DNA of 64,000 nt from Anaerolineae bacterium. GTDB lineage: Bacteria; Chloroflexota; Anaerolineae; Aggregatilineales; Aggregatilineaceae. The first letter of the stretch is position 1. Each line of letters starts with the position of its first letter. Positions 51,440 to 61,720 of the stretch are shown piece by piece. The stretch lies in NCBI GenBank assembly GCA_027494015.1, contig JAOSJP010000001.1, positions 620,001 to 684,000 on the forward strand. Reading direction: 5' to 3'. The notes under the pieces are model-generated. The model saw nothing but the letters and a program-made list of their open reading frames with translations, made no database searches and was not told where the DNA came from. The translations under genes and the position numbers were made by a program.

Positions 51440-53609
51440 ATGCAACCTGCCGCGCCTCTCGCACCCGATCGCATCGTCCGCACCACTTGCCCCTACTGCG
51501 GTGTGGGCTGCCAGATGGAATTATATCTCAAAGACGGCGTAATCTACCGCGTCGGCGCGCCTTTCGACGCCGCCCCCAATTATGGCAAGCTGTGCGTCAA
51601 GGGACGGTTTGGCACCGACTTCACCATGCACCCCCGCCGGCTGACTACGCCTCTGATCCGGGTCGGCGCGCCCGGTGAGTTCCGCCCCGCCACCTGGGAC
51701 GAGGCGCTGACTCTGGTCAGCGAGCGGCTGGCGCGCATCGTCCGCGAGAGCGGCGGCGACAGCGTCGCCACCTACGCCTCGGCCAAAGCGACCAACGAGG
51801 ACAACTATGTCTTCCAGAAGTGGGTGCGCGCCGTGCTCAAGACCAACAACGTGGATCACTGCGCCCGGCTCTGCCATGCGGGCAGCGTCACCGGCCTGCA
51901 ACTGGCCCTCGGCTCCAGCGCCATGAGCAACAGCATCGCCGAGATGGAGCACCTGGATACGTTCATCATCACCGGCAGCAACACGACTGAAACCCACCCG
52001 GTGATCAGCCTCTTCCTCAAGCGCGCCGTCCGCCAGAACAATGCCCGGCTGATCGTCATTGACCCGCGCCAGATCGAGATGACGGACTTCGCCACTTTGT
52101 GGCTACGCCAGAAGCCGGGCACCGATGTGGCTGTCTTCCAGGCGATGGCCCACGTCATCGTGGCCGAAGAACTGTACAACAGGGCGTTCATCAACCAGCG
52201 CACCGAGGGCTTTGCCGAGTACGCCAGCTCGCTGGCCGCATTCACCCCCGAATGGGCGGAGAGCGTCAGCGAGGTCCCGGCGGGCGACATTCGCGCCGCC
52301 GCGCGCATGTACGCCTCAGCGCAGAGCGCCGCCATCTACTGGGGCATGGGCATCTCGCAGAGCACGCACGGCACCGACAACGCCCTCGCCCTGACCAACC
52401 TCGCCCTGCTGACCGGGCACATCGGCAGGCCGGGCACCGGCCTCAACCCGCTGCGCGGGCAGAACAACGTCCAGGGCTGCTCAGACAGCGGCGGCCTGCC
52501 CAACGTCTTCACCGCCTACCAGCCGGTGAGCGACGACGCGATCCGCGCCCGTTTTGAGCGCGCCTGGCAGACGGCGCTCTCCGCAGCGCCCTGGCCTCAC
52601 CGTGACCGAGATGGTGGACGGCGCGCTGCTGGGCGAAGTGCGCGCGATGGTCGTCATGGGCGAGAATCCGCTGATGAGCGAGCCGAACCTCGCCCACGCC
52701 CGCCACGCGCTGGAAGCGCTCGATCTTCTGGTCTGTATAGACATCTTCCCGAACGAGACCAGCGAGCACGCGCATGTCATCCTGCCAGCAGCCAGCTTCG
52801 CCGAGAAGGACGGCACCTTCACCAACAGCGACCGGCGCGTGCAGCGCGTGCGCCGGGCTTTGCCGCTCACCGGTGACTCGCGCCTGGACTGGCAGATCGT
52901 CTGCCACCTGGCCCGCCGCATGGAGCAACTGCTCGGCGCGACGACCAGCGCGGGCTTCGACTACCGCAGCGCCGAGGATATCTGGGAGGAGATGCGCCAG
53001 GTGACGCCCGATTTCTACGGCATCACCTACGAGCGCCTGGAGCGCGAAGGCGGCGTGCACTGGCCGTGCCCGTCGCTCGACCACCCTGGCACGCCCATCC
53101 TCTTCGCCGACGATTTCCCGCGCGGCAAGGGCAAGCTGTGGGCGCTCGACTTCGGCACGGAGAGCGAGTTGCCCGACGACGAGTACCCGTTCCACCTGAC
53201 GACGGGCCGCGTGCTCTATCACTGGCACGGTGGCACGCTCTCCCGGCAGTCACGGCTGGATGACATCTTCCCCGAAGCCGTGCTCGAAGTCCACCCCGAC
53301 GACGCTGCCGCGCTTAGCCTGGTCTCCGGCGACTGGGTTGAGGTCACATCGCGGCGGGGCAGCATCACCTGCCGGGCGCTGGTCACCGGGCGCTCGCCCC
53401 AGGGGACGGTCTTCCTGCCGTTTCACTTCGCCGAGGCTGCCGCCAACAAGCTGACCCTCAACAAGATTGACCCGCGCGCCAAGATTCCTGACTTCAAGAT
53501 GGCGGCGGTGACGCTGCGCAAGACCGACCCGCCCGCCGACCGTCCGGGCGCGGACGAAGCGCTGACCGATCGCGGGGCGATCAAAGACCCGCTCGAACAC
53601 ATCCACTGA
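51440..53609 (+). pseudogene. fdhA: Formate dehydrogenase catalytic subunit with one frameshift
   Basis: Molybdopterin enzyme oxidising formate to CO2. The N-terminal cluster ligands are C17PYCGVGC and C52; the Mo ligand is Cys145 in DHCARLCHAGS, so this is a Cys and not a selenocysteine enzyme. MGD-binding motifs such as GSNTTETHPV and NPLRGQNNVQGCSD are present. The first frame fails at about 52,590, where LSAAP should continue GLTVTEMVDG; removing one C from GCGCCCTGG joins it to the second frame, which runs intact to 53,609. Rebuilt length about 722 residues. All other motifs are intact, so a sequencing error is quite possible. ATG 51,440 has GGAG nine bases upstream. Confidence 0.88.
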
Positions 53610-53758
53610 CACGCCCGGCTCTACATCGTTGGCGGTTCTGCCGCTAGCCAGCCCTTCATTGTCCCGCCGTCCGACCTCGATCTGATTTGCGCGTTCAGAT
53701 CGGGGTTGCTAGACTCGCAAGGTTGGCTTGTGCGAAGATTGAGTCCCAGGGGGCGGGG

Positions 53759-54526
53759 ATGGCACGGGGACACTGGCTGAGCGTCCTGTTGGCTGCCGCA
53801 AATCTGTGGGCGATAGCGCCCGCCGGCGTGGCAGCCCAAACGCCTGACCAGGTACTCAGCGCGATCGCTTTCCCGGCGGACGGCGCGCAGTTGTTTGGGC
53901 TGGTCAACATCGTGGGCAGCGCCGCGTACCCGACGGGATTCGCCCGCTACACCCTGGAATATGACGATCTGAGCGATCCCAACGTGTTGTGGCTGGCAGT
54001 ACAGCCGCCCGTGCAGCAGCAGGTGCGCAATGGCGTACTGGGTACCTGGGACACGAACCTCGTCCCCGACGGTTTCTACCGGCTGCGACTGCGCGTGATT
54101 CTGGATGATGAGCGCACCGGCGAGTACAGCGTATCGAACCTGCGCGTCGCCAACAGCCTGCCGACGCCCGTCCCTACCCTGCCGGTTGTCAACGTGGCAC
54201 CGATCAGCCCCATGCCCTCGCCCGGTCCGTCGCCCACGTCGCCGGTCTTCCAGCCGCCCGGCAACACCCCGGCATCTGGCGAAGTGCCAGGCTCCGGACA
54301 GCCGTCCGCGCCCGGCTCATGGGGAGGCGCTGGCTCGTCAGGTGAGGAGCGGACAACCACGCGCGTCAACACAGGGCGCATTGGCAGCGCCCTCTGCACG
54401 GGGTTCTACCTGGCGGCTGTGGGATTTGTGCTCATGTTTGGCTATGTCTTGTTGCGCCGCTACAAGCGCGCGTCGTCGCCCGCAGTGGACTGGCAGCCGC
54501 CGGATCGCTGGCAGGACGATGCATGA
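53759..54526 (+). CDS. Secreted, membrane-anchored protein with Pro/Ser-rich stalk
   Basis: About 255 residues: signal peptide (WLSVLLAAANLWAIAPAGVA), one Ig-like or Big domain (AIAFPADGAQLFGLVNIVGS ... GFYRLRLRVILDDE), a Pro/Thr/Ser-rich stalk, one transmembrane segment (LCTGFYLAAVGFVLMFGYVL) and a short basic cytoplasmic tail. ATG 53,759 fits the signal peptide; the frame opens at 53,687. Probably a cell-surface protein; ligand unknown. It precedes pth in the same direction by 48 bp. Confidence 0.7.
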   Translation: MARGHWLSVLLAAANLWAIAPAGVAAQTPDQVLSAIAFPADGAQLFGLVNIVGSAAYPTGFARYTLEYDDLSDPNVLWLAVQPPVQQQVRNGVLGTWDTNLVPDGFYRLRLRVILDDERTGEYSVSNLRVANSLPTPVPTLPVVNVAPISPMPSPGPSPTSPVFQPPGNTPASGEVPGSGQPSAPGSWGGAGSSGEERTTTRVNTGRIGSALCTGFYLAAVGFVLMFGYVLLRRYKRASSPAVDWQPPDRWQDDA

Positions 54527-54574
54527 CCCGCTCCAGGGGCGATCAGCAAACGGCGTTTCCTGAAGTCAGGGCAG

Positions 54575-55234
54575 ATGTCTGGCATGTTTCTCGTCGTGGG
54601 ACTGGGCAATCCTGGCCGGGAGTACGCGAACACCCGGCACAACATCGGCTTCCGCTGCGTGGATGCGCTGGCGGCGCGCCATAGCCTCGTCTTCGAGAAC
54701 AAGAAGAAGTCGAAGGCGAAGATCGCGCTGGGCAGCATCCAGGGTCAGCGCGTGCTGCTGGCCAAGCCGCAGACGTACATGAACCTCAGCGGGAGCGCCG
54801 TGCAGGGTCTGGCGGCGTTCTACCAGATTCCGCCCAATCAGATTATGGTCATCTTCGACGATCTTGACCTGCCCGTAGGCACCCTGCGCATCCGCTCCAA
54901 AGGTGGCTCCGGCGGACACAAAGGTGTCACCGACATCATCCAGCGGCTGGGCACGCAAGACTTCCCGCGCATTCGTGTCGGCATTGGCCGCCCGGACACA
55001 CCGCTGAACCCCGCCAGTTATGTCCTGCGACCCTTTGAAGGGCCGGACGCAGTGGAGATTGCGGAGGCCGTCGAGCGCGTGATGTTGGCCGTCGAGGCCT
55101 GGCTGGCACACGACATTGACCTGACGATGAACTGTTACAACGGCTCGCCCGAAGAGATCGCGCAGCGCGCCGCCAGGCCAACCTCACCCAGTGCGCCCGT
55201 CTCTCTGGCTGCTGACAACGACGATGACATTTGA
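54575..55234 (+). CDS. pth: Peptidyl-tRNA hydrolase
   Basis: Frees tRNA from stalled peptidyl-tRNA. Family motifs: LVVGLGNPGREYANTRHNIG with the catalytic His and Asn, KPQTYMNLSGSAVQ, DDLDLPVGTLRIR and GGHKGV. 219 residues; the start may be the second Met (54,584). The last codons overlap the start of mfd by 11 bp, and pth-mfd is a frequent bacterial pair. Confidence 0.96.
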   Translation: MSGMFLVVGLGNPGREYANTRHNIGFRCVDALAARHSLVFENKKKSKAKIALGSIQGQRVLLAKPQTYMNLSGSAVQGLAAFYQIPPNQIMVIFDDLDLPVGTLRIRSKGGSGGHKGVTDIIQRLGTQDFPRIRVGIGRPDTPLNPASYVLRPFEGPDAVEIAEAVERVMLAVEAWLAHDIDLTMNCYNGSPEEIAQRAARPTSPSAPVSLAADNDDDI

Positions 55235-58200
55235 GACAGAACAACAGCGTGCCAGCGAGCACGGCACGTTGAGCCTGACCGGGCTGCTCGGCCACCTGCG
55301 CCAGACGCGCACCTATCAGGCGGTGCTCGCCGGGCTGCGCGCCGGGCAGCCCGTGCCCGATCAGCACGTGCTGCGCGCGGCGCGGCCCTTCGTTGGCGCG
55401 TGTCTGGCCCAGGACGTGCAGCGCCCAACCGCGATCCTCACCGGGCGCGTTGACCGCGCCCACAACCTGGCCGAGCAGTTTCCCGTCTGGTCGTCGTCCG
55501 GCCTGCCCATCCTGCGCTACGCCGAACCCTCGTCGCTCTTCTACGAGCGCGCCCCCTGGACAACGCGCGCCATCCAGACCCGGCTGCAGACGCTGGCTGC
55601 GCTCACCAGGCCCATCGGACAGCGCGGAGACGAGCCTCCGCCGCCCATCATCATCACCTCGGCCCATGCTCTGCTGCAGAAGACTCTGCCTGTGCGCGAG
55701 TTTCACGCCGGAACCCGCGTCTTGCGCGTGGGCGCACAGAGCCAGCCGGAAGCCCTGCTGCGCACCTGGCTCCAGTTCGGCTATACGCCCGCCACTGTCG
55801 TGGTGGAGCCGGGCACATTCAGTCGCCGGGGCGGGATTATGGACATCTTCCCCATGTCGGCGGCGCAGCCCGTGCGCATTGAGTTCTTCGGCGACGAGAT
55901 CGAGAGCCTGCGCACCTTCAACCCACAGACGCAGCGTTCCGCTGAGAGCATCGCCCAGGTGACAATCATTCCAGCCCGCGAAGCCCTGCCCCGCTACGCG
56001 CCCCGCGTCGCCGAGCAGTTGACGTCCTGGTTCGATGCCCAACCCGAAGCGAGCGCCGACGCTGCCTCGGCGCGCCCAGACCGTGAACTGCTGGCCGATG
56101 GCGTCGCCTTCCCGCACCTGGAGTTCTACGCGCCCTATCTCTACGGCCAGCCAGCGAGCCTGTTCGACTACCTTCCTGACAACGCCCTGATCCTGGTGGA
56201 CGACTGGGGCGAGCTGGAGGACAGCGTGAACGAGCTGGAGGAGCAGGCCGTCGCCACGCGCCATGACCGCGAGCGCGCCGGTCAGCTTCCCCCAGATTGC
56301 CCGCTGCCCTACCTCACCTGGGCTGAGATTCAGGACGAGCTGTCCACCCGCCAGGTGCTTCACCTGGGCGCGCCCGCCGAAGCATTGCCCGACGACTCGC
56401 CGGCTCTCGGCGGCAGCTTTGCGCCTGGCCAGCGCTACGGCGGCCAATTGCGCAGCGTGCTGGACGACATCGCCCGCGCGCTGGATCGGGGCGAGCAGGT
56501 CATCGTCGTGACCCAGCAGGCCCAGCGGGTCGCTGAGCTGTGGGGCGAGCAGCACGACTACGCTCCGCCCAGGAGCCGCATCTCCGCTGCGGACTCGTCC
56601 GCGTCGCTGGCCTTCGTCGAGGGCACGCTCGCCGAGGGCTGGACTCTGACGGAGTCACAGAGGCGGCTGCTTCTGCTCAGCGACGCCGAGATCTTCGGCT
56701 GGCGCCGCCCAGAGCCACGCCGCCGCAAGCAGCCGCGCGCCCTGCCCCCCGAAGCCAGCTTCGCCGATCTCGCTGTGGGCGATTACGTTGTGCACGTCGA
56801 GCACGGCATCGGGCGCTTCGCCGGCCTGCAGAAGCGGGTGATGGACGCGAGCGAGCGCGAATACCTGGTGCTCGAATACGCGGGCAGCGACCTCCTCTAC
56901 GTGCCCATCCACCAGGCCGACCGCATCTCGCGCTACGTCGGCGCGGACGACCGCCCGCCCGCGCTCAACCGCCTGGGCACGCAGGATTGGCACCGGACAA
57001 AAGAGGGCGCGCGCCGCGCCGTAGAGGAAGTCGCGCGCGAGTTGTTGGAACTCTATGCTGCCCGGTCGCAGGTGCAGGGGCACGCCTTCAACCCGGATAC
57101 GCCCTGGCAGCACGAGTTGGAGGCGTCGTTTCCCTACGTGGAGACGGACGACCAACTGCGCGCGCTCTCCGAAGTCAAGACGGACATGGAGCGCCCGCAG
57201 CCGATGGATCGCCTGATCTGCGGCGACGTGGGCTATGGCAAGACCGAGGTCGCGCTCAGGGCGGCCTTCAAAGCGGTGATGGGCGGCAAACAGGTGGCCC
57301 TGCTCGTCCCGACGACCGTGCTCGCTCAGCAGCACCTCACCACGTTCTCACGCCGCCTGCTTCCCTTCCCGGTCAATGTGGAGATGCTCTCGCGCTTTCG
57401 CGGCCCCGCCGAACAGCGCCAGATTCTCTACGCGCTGGCCCAGGGCCAGGTGGATATCGTCATCGGGACGCACCGGCTGTTGCAGCCAGATGTGGGATTC
57501 AAAGACCTGGGCCTGCTGATCATTGACGAGGAACAACGCTTCGGCGTCACCCACAAGGAGCATCTCAAGAGCCTGCGCACCGAAGTGGACGTGCTGACGC
57601 TCACCGCGACACCGATCCCGCGCACGCTGTACATGAGCCTGGCCGGCATCCGCGACATCAGCATGATCCAGACCCCGCCGGAGGAGCGGCTGCCGATCGT
57701 CACGCACGTGGGCAGTTACACCCCAAAGCTCGTGCGCCAGGCCATCCTGCGCGAGCTAGATCGCGGCGGGCAGGTCTTCTTCGTCCACAACCGCGTCCAG
57801 ACCATTGACACCGTCGCTGCCCGCCTGCGCGACCTGGTGCCGGAGGCCGAGATCGTCGTCGGGCACGGCCAGATGGACGAGCAGCGCCTTGAAGTGGTCA
57901 TGAACGCCTTCGCGCGCGGGGACTTCGACGTACTGGTGTCCACCTCCATCATCGAGAGCGGCCTGGACATCCCCAACGCCAACACGCTGATCGTGGACCG
58001 CGCCGACTGGTTCGGCCTGGCCCAGCTTTACCAGTTGCGCGGGCGCGTCGGGCGCGGCGCGCACCAGGCTTACGCCTACTTCTTCCACCCGCGCACCAGC
58101 CGCCTGACGCCCGATGCCCGCGCGCGCCTGGAGACGATCAGCGAGCAGACCGAGCTGGGCGCGGGCATGTCCATCGCCATGCGCGATCTGGAGATACGCG

Positions 58201-58781
58201 GCGCAGGCGATCTGCTGGGCACGCGGCAGAGCGGCCACATCGCCGCTGTGGGATTCCATCTCTACACCCAACTGCTGGCCCAGGCCGTGCGCCATCTCCG
58301 GGGCGAGAGTCCCCCACCCCAACTGCCCATCACCACGGCCACCGTGACCATTGACCTGCCCATTCCCGCCTATATCCCCACGACGTTTGTGGACGATCCC
58401 GCCTTGCGCATCCAGCTTTACCGGCGCATGGCCGAGATTGACCGCCCGTGCGCCGTTGACGAAATGCGCGACGAGCTGACGGACCGCTTCGGCCCGCTGC
58501 CCCGCGCCGTCAACGGTCTGCTGTTCCAGATACAGATCAAGCTGCTCGCTCAGCAGGCCGACGTGACGGCCATTTCCAGCGAGAACGGGCAGATTGGGAT
58601 TCGCCTGCCCTATCTGGCCACGATTGATCGCGCCGCCCTTCAGGAAAGCCTCGGCGCTGATACGCGCGTCAGCCGTGTGGCCGTGTGGCTGCCCTGCGAA
58701 TCGCAGGAAGATAGCGTCTGGCAGGCGCGGCTGCTGCAAATCCTGGAGCGCCTGGCTGAGTTTGCCCGGCAGCCCGCGTGA
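55224..58781 (+). CDS. mfd: Transcription-repair coupling factor
   Basis: Removes RNA polymerase stalled at lesions and recruits UvrA. About 1185 residues: UvrB-homology region with [14 protein letters not shown]-polymerase-interacting domain with [17 protein letters not shown] and [16 protein letters not shown], then the translocase with Walker [16 protein letters not shown] ([12 protein letters not shown]), [11 protein letters not shown], and the RecG-like TRG block QLRGRVGRG; the C-terminal TRCF domain follows. Start ATG 55,224 is chosen within the overlap; an upstream ATG at 55,191 is open. All helicase motifs are intact. Confidence 0.96.
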   Translation: MTFETEQQRASEHGTLSLTGLLGHLRQTRTYQAVLAGLRAGQPVPDQHVLRAARPFVGACLAQDVQRPTAILTGRVDRAHNLAEQFPVWSSSGLPILRYAEPSSLFYERAPWTTRAIQTRLQTLAALTRPIGQRGDEPPPPIIITSAHALLQKTLPVREFHAGTRVLRVGAQSQPEALLRTWLQFGYTPATVVVEPGTFSRRGGIMDIFPMSAAQPVRIEFFGDEIESLRTFNPQTQRSAESIAQVTIIPAREALPRYAPRVAEQLTSWFDAQPEASADAASARPDRELLADGVAFPHLEFYAPYLYGQPASLFDYLPDNALILVDDWGELEDSVNELEEQAVATRHDRERAGQLPPDCPLPYLTWAEIQDELSTRQVLHLGAPAEALPDDSPALGGSFAPGQRYGGQLRSVLDDIARALDRGEQVIVVTQQAQRVAELWGEQHDYAPPRSRISAADSSASLAFVEGTLAEGWTLTESQRRLLLLSDAEIFGWRRPEPRRRKQPRALPPEASFADLAVGDYVVHVEHGIGRFAGLQKRVMDASEREYLVLEYAGSDLLYVPIHQADRISRYVGADDRPPALNRLGTQDWHRTKEGARRAVEEVARELLELYAARSQVQGHAFNPDTPWQHELEASFPYVETDDQLRALSEVKTDMERPQPMDRLICGDVGYGKTEVALRAAFKAVMGGKQVALLVPTTVLAQQHLTTFSRRLLPFPVNVEMLSRFRGPAEQRQILYALAQGQVDIVIGTHRLLQPDVGFKDLGLLIIDEEQRFGVTHKEHLKSLRTEVDVLTLTATPIPRTLYMSLAGIRDISMIQTPPEERLPIVTHVGSYTPKLVRQAILRELDRGGQVFFVHNRVQTIDTVAARLRDLVPEAEIVVGHGQMDEQRLEVVMNAFARGDFDVLVSTSIIESGLDIPNANTLIVDRADWFGLAQLYQLRGRVGRGAHQAYAYFFHPRTSRLTPDARARLETISEQTELGAGMSIAMRDLEIRGAGDLLGTRQSGHIAAVGFHLYTQLLAQAVRHLRGESPPPQLPITTATVTIDLPIPAYIPTTFVDDPALRIQLYRRMAEIDRPCAVDEMRDELTDRFGPLPRAVNGLLFQIQIKLLAQQADVTAISSENGQIGIRLPYLATIDRAALQESLGADTRVSRVAVWLPCESQEDSVWQARLLQILERLAEFARQPA

Positions 58782-59139
58782 AATCCCCCCTATCCCACAT
58801 ATCCCGCACTCTGATGGGTTTGCACGGGTAACGCACGCTGGGCGTCTTGTAGGGGAGGGTTTGCAGACCCTCCCCTACGGGCAGGTTGCCGATCATGATC
58901 GTCAAATCTCCTAAAGGCGCACCCCCGCATCTTGTGGGATAAACGGGTCAGCCAGGCCAGAGGAGTCGGGCGACGCGCGTACTATCGCCCCGTGTGGGAT
59001 AACCACGCGCGAAATCTCGCAGCGGCACACCGTATTCAGAATCCCACATATCCCACGCTCTGTGGGATAGTGTTTGGGATAATGTGGGATAGGTGGGATA
59101 CAGTGTGGGTAATGCTGGATATGTGGGAAACCTGTGGGA
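58782..59139. repeat. Intergenic cluster of TGTGGGATA-type words and one hairpin
   Basis: 358 bp without a gene. TGTGGGATA or close variants recur at 58,933, 58,993, 59,061, 59,083, 59,092 and, less exactly, to 59,139, plus three in the opposite orientation (58,791 and 59,040-59,056). It also holds a 12-bp perfect hairpin GTAGGGGAGGGT/ACCCTCCCCTAC at 58,849-58,878, which may serve as the mfd terminator. Confidence 0.65.
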
Positions 59140-59994
59140 TTACGCCGACCACTCAGCGTTGATGCCCAGCGCCCCCGGCCCCACATGCACGCCCAATACA
59201 GCCGTCACATACGAGACGTAGACCTCGCTGGGGTTATAGCGCGCCACAACCGCATCGCGCAGCGCCAGCGCTTCGTCTTCCACGTCACCGTGAATGATGC
59301 CCAGCCGCGCTATTTGCCTTCCGCCCGCGACCTGCCCAATATGCGTCAGAATGTATTCGACGGCCCGCTTGCGCGTGCGCACCTTGTCCACTGGCTGAAT
59401 GACTCCGTCGCGCAGTTCAAGCACAGGCTTGATATTCAGCGCCGTCCCCAGCAATCGGCTGGCTCCGCCAATTCTGCCGCCCTTGTGCAGGTAGTCGAGG
59501 CTCTCCACGATGAACAGCAAGTGCGTGCGCGCCGCCGTTTCCCGCAGCGCCTCCGCGACAGCCTCTGCGCCCTGCCCGGCGTCGCGCGCCCGCGCCGCCG
59601 CCAGCACCGCGAAGCCGAGCGCCCAGGACGTCTGGCGGGTGTCTACCACCTGCACGGGGAAATCCACCATCTCGCGTGCCTGCATTGCGGAGGCATAGGT
59701 GCCGCTGATGCCGCTGGAGATCACGCCGCAGACCACTGTCTCGGCGTTCTCCTCCTCCCGCGCGCGGCGGTACAGATCGGCGAAGTCCTGCGGCGAGACC
59801 TGTGAGGTCTTGGGCAGTTCGCGCGCCACAGCCAGCCGGCGAAACAACTCCGCCTCGGTGATGTCCACCCCGTCGCGGTAGCTCTTCTCGCCCCACAGGA
59901 CGTAGAGGGGGGCCATATAGATATGGCGCTGAGCAGCGAGGTCGGGGGGGAGATTGCACGTGCTGTCCGTTACAAGAGCGACTGGCGAACTCAT
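59140..59994 (-). CDS. DegV family fatty-acid-binding protein
   Basis: A 284-residue DegV protein, FakB-like, binding a fatty acid for phosphorylation by FakA. Features: VALVTDSTCNLPPDLAAQRH, the TSQVSPQDF loop with the Ser that contacts the lipid, SSGISGTYASA and LLFIVESLDYLHKGGRI. Start ATG 59,994 has GGAGGA eight bases upstream. FakA is not in the window. Confidence 0.93.
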   Translation of the reverse strand: MSSPVALVTDSTCNLPPDLAAQRHIYMAPLYVLWGEKSYRDGVDITEAELFRRLAVARELPKTSQVSPQDFADLYRRAREEENAETVVCGVISSGISGTYASAMQAREMVDFPVQVVDTRQTSWALGFAVLAAARARDAGQGAEAVAEALRETAARTHLLFIVESLDYLHKGGRIGGASRLLGTALNIKPVLELRDGVIQPVDKVRTRKRAVEYILTHIGQVAGGRQIARLGIIHGDVEDEALALRDAVVARYNPSEVYVSYVTAVLGVHVGPGALGINAEWSA

Positions 59995-60028
59995 GGGATT
60001 TGTTCCTCCTTGTGCGTGTCTGTTCCTG

Positions 60029-61609
60029 CTAATCGCTGGCAGCTTTCCCCACCCAGCCCAGCAGCCGGATTTCGCCCTTCAGACGGCTGGTGAGGTTGCG
60101 CGAGTTGTACCCGTTAGGGTTGGCGATGAATAGGTCCAGGCGGCCATCCGCGGCTCCGGCGCGTGTCTGGAATCCCCCGTAGGCCAGCCACAGCCCATCA
60201 GGGGAATAACGCGGGTCGCAAGCGCCGGGCGTAGACGCCGTCGAGACGAGGTCCAGGTTGTTGCGGGCAACGACCAGCCCATACGGGCACTGCCCGTTGC
60301 GCCCGCCGAAGGCGACCCATTCGCCCCCCGGCGACCAGGCCGCCGAGAAACCAAAGCGCGGGAAGAGGAACCGGTCTGTGCTGCCGATCAGCCCTCCGTT
60401 GGCGTCGCGCAGCACAACCGACGGCGGGTCGGTCATCTCATGGTAAATGACCTGCTGCCCGCCTGGTGCCCAGGCCGCGCCGAGATTCAGCCCACCAGTC
60501 GCCCCCGACACTCTACGCACTGTCCCCGCCCGGACGTTGATGATCCATATGGCGGACTCGGCGGCGAACGGATCGGATAGCCCGGTAGTGAAGGCCACTT
60601 GCAGGTTGCTCACCCAGACTGGCGGGCCGTCAACGGTCATGTCGGACACCTGCTGCACGCTGCCGGTCTCCACATCGAGCACGAACAGGTTGCCGCCGGT
60701 CGGCAGAGCGGCATCCAGAGCAGAACACGATCCCGGCTCGTCGGGCACCCAGGTCGGGCACTGCAAGCGATCCGAGACGAACGCCAACAAGCGCCCATCG
60801 GGCGACCAGGTCGGCCATAGATCGTAAGCGCCATGCTGGGTGATGTTCTCGAAGCTCGACCCGTCCGCCGAGATCGTGAAGATGTCAACGTCGTAGGCGG
60901 TGGGCAGGGCCAGCGCCAGACGGGTTCCGTCCGGGGACCACGCCGGCTGGTGATTGGGAATGCCGCGCGGGGCTAGCGACGGGATGTTGACCAGGCGCAG
61001 GCTGATCCCCAGGGTGAGGTCCAGCAGATACAGCCCGCCCGCGCGCGTACCGTCGGCCAGCAGAGTCGGCTCCACAAAGTACACCAGCTTGCTGCCATCG
61101 GGTGCCCAGTAGATGCGATCATCCGTTGTCACCGGCAGATCGAGCACCTCGACAAGCTGGCCGCTCGACGGGTTGACCAGAAACAGCGTCTCGACTTCCG
61201 TATCGGGCACCGGCGTGTTCGGGTTCGAGGTGCCGCCCGTGCGCTCGTTCAGGCTCACCAGCGCGAAGTAGGGACGATCCAGCCCGCCTCGCACTTCTGG
61301 CGGGACGTTCACCGGCGTCCACTGGTCGTAAGCCAGGCCCGCCGCCGGATAGGGCGTGGCTGTAGGCGTGAACGTTGCCGTCGGCAAAGGAGTTTCTGTG
61401 GGGCGCGGAGTCGACGAGGGCCGCAGCGTCGCTGTGGGCGTGGCCGCCGGAGTCGGCGTCAGCGTGACCGTCGCGGTCGCCGGCGGCGTGACGGTGAGCG
61501 TTTCCGTCGGCGTGCTGGTAGGTGTCGCTGTGGGCGACTGCACTTTGAAGTTGCAGCCGGTCAGGACAAGCGCGCATCCCATCAGCATCAGGAGTCCTGG
61601 TCGTATCAC
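60029..61609 (-). CDS. TolB-like beta-propeller lipoprotein
   Basis: A 526-residue surface lipoprotein: lipobox LTGC (Cys19), a 70-residue Thr/Pro spacer (PTATPTSTPTETLTVTPPAT), then a TolB/PD40-type beta-propeller with repeated WSPDG blades (WAPDGSKLVYF, WSPDGTRLALA, WSPDGRLLAFVS, WAPGGQQVIYH, WSPGGEWVAFGG, YSPDGLWLAYGG). No catalytic domain follows the propeller. Probably a ligand- or protein-binding platform outside the cell. Confidence 0.85.
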   Translation of the reverse strand: MIRPGLLMLMGCALVLTGCNFKVQSPTATPTSTPTETLTVTPPATATVTLTPTPAATPTATLRPSSTPRPTETPLPTATFTPTATPYPAAGLAYDQWTPVNVPPEVRGGLDRPYFALVSLNERTGGTSNPNTPVPDTEVETLFLVNPSSGQLVEVLDLPVTTDDRIYWAPDGSKLVYFVEPTLLADGTRAGGLYLLDLTLGISLRLVNIPSLAPRGIPNHQPAWSPDGTRLALALPTAYDVDIFTISADGSSFENITQHGAYDLWPTWSPDGRLLAFVSDRLQCPTWVPDEPGSCSALDAALPTGGNLFVLDVETGSVQQVSDMTVDGPPVWVSNLQVAFTTGLSDPFAAESAIWIINVRAGTVRRVSGATGGLNLGAAWAPGGQQVIYHEMTDPPSVVLRDANGGLIGSTDRFLFPRFGFSAAWSPGGEWVAFGGRNGQCPYGLVVARNNLDLVSTASTPGACDPRYSPDGLWLAYGGFQTRAGAADGRLDLFIANPNGYNSRNLTSRLKGEIRLLGWVGKAASD

Positions 61610-61720
61610 GCGAACAAACCCGTCCTCTTATCCCACCAGTCAGATTGCCTGCCGAGGCTTCGGAGCGCGTGCAGCGCGGCAGAGTGTGATCCTAACCTAT
61701 CCTGCCGCTGACGCACAGTC

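Noticed and set aside
51440..53609. Selenocysteine formate dehydrogenase
   Set aside because: The Mo-ligand position is an ordinary Cys codon in CARLCHAGS and no in-frame TGA or SECIS-like hairpin is there.
58782..59139. Chromosome origin with DnaA boxes
   Set aside because: The words are TGTGGGATA rather than TGTGGATAA, and no dnaA, dnaN or AT-rich unwinding stretch lies nearby.
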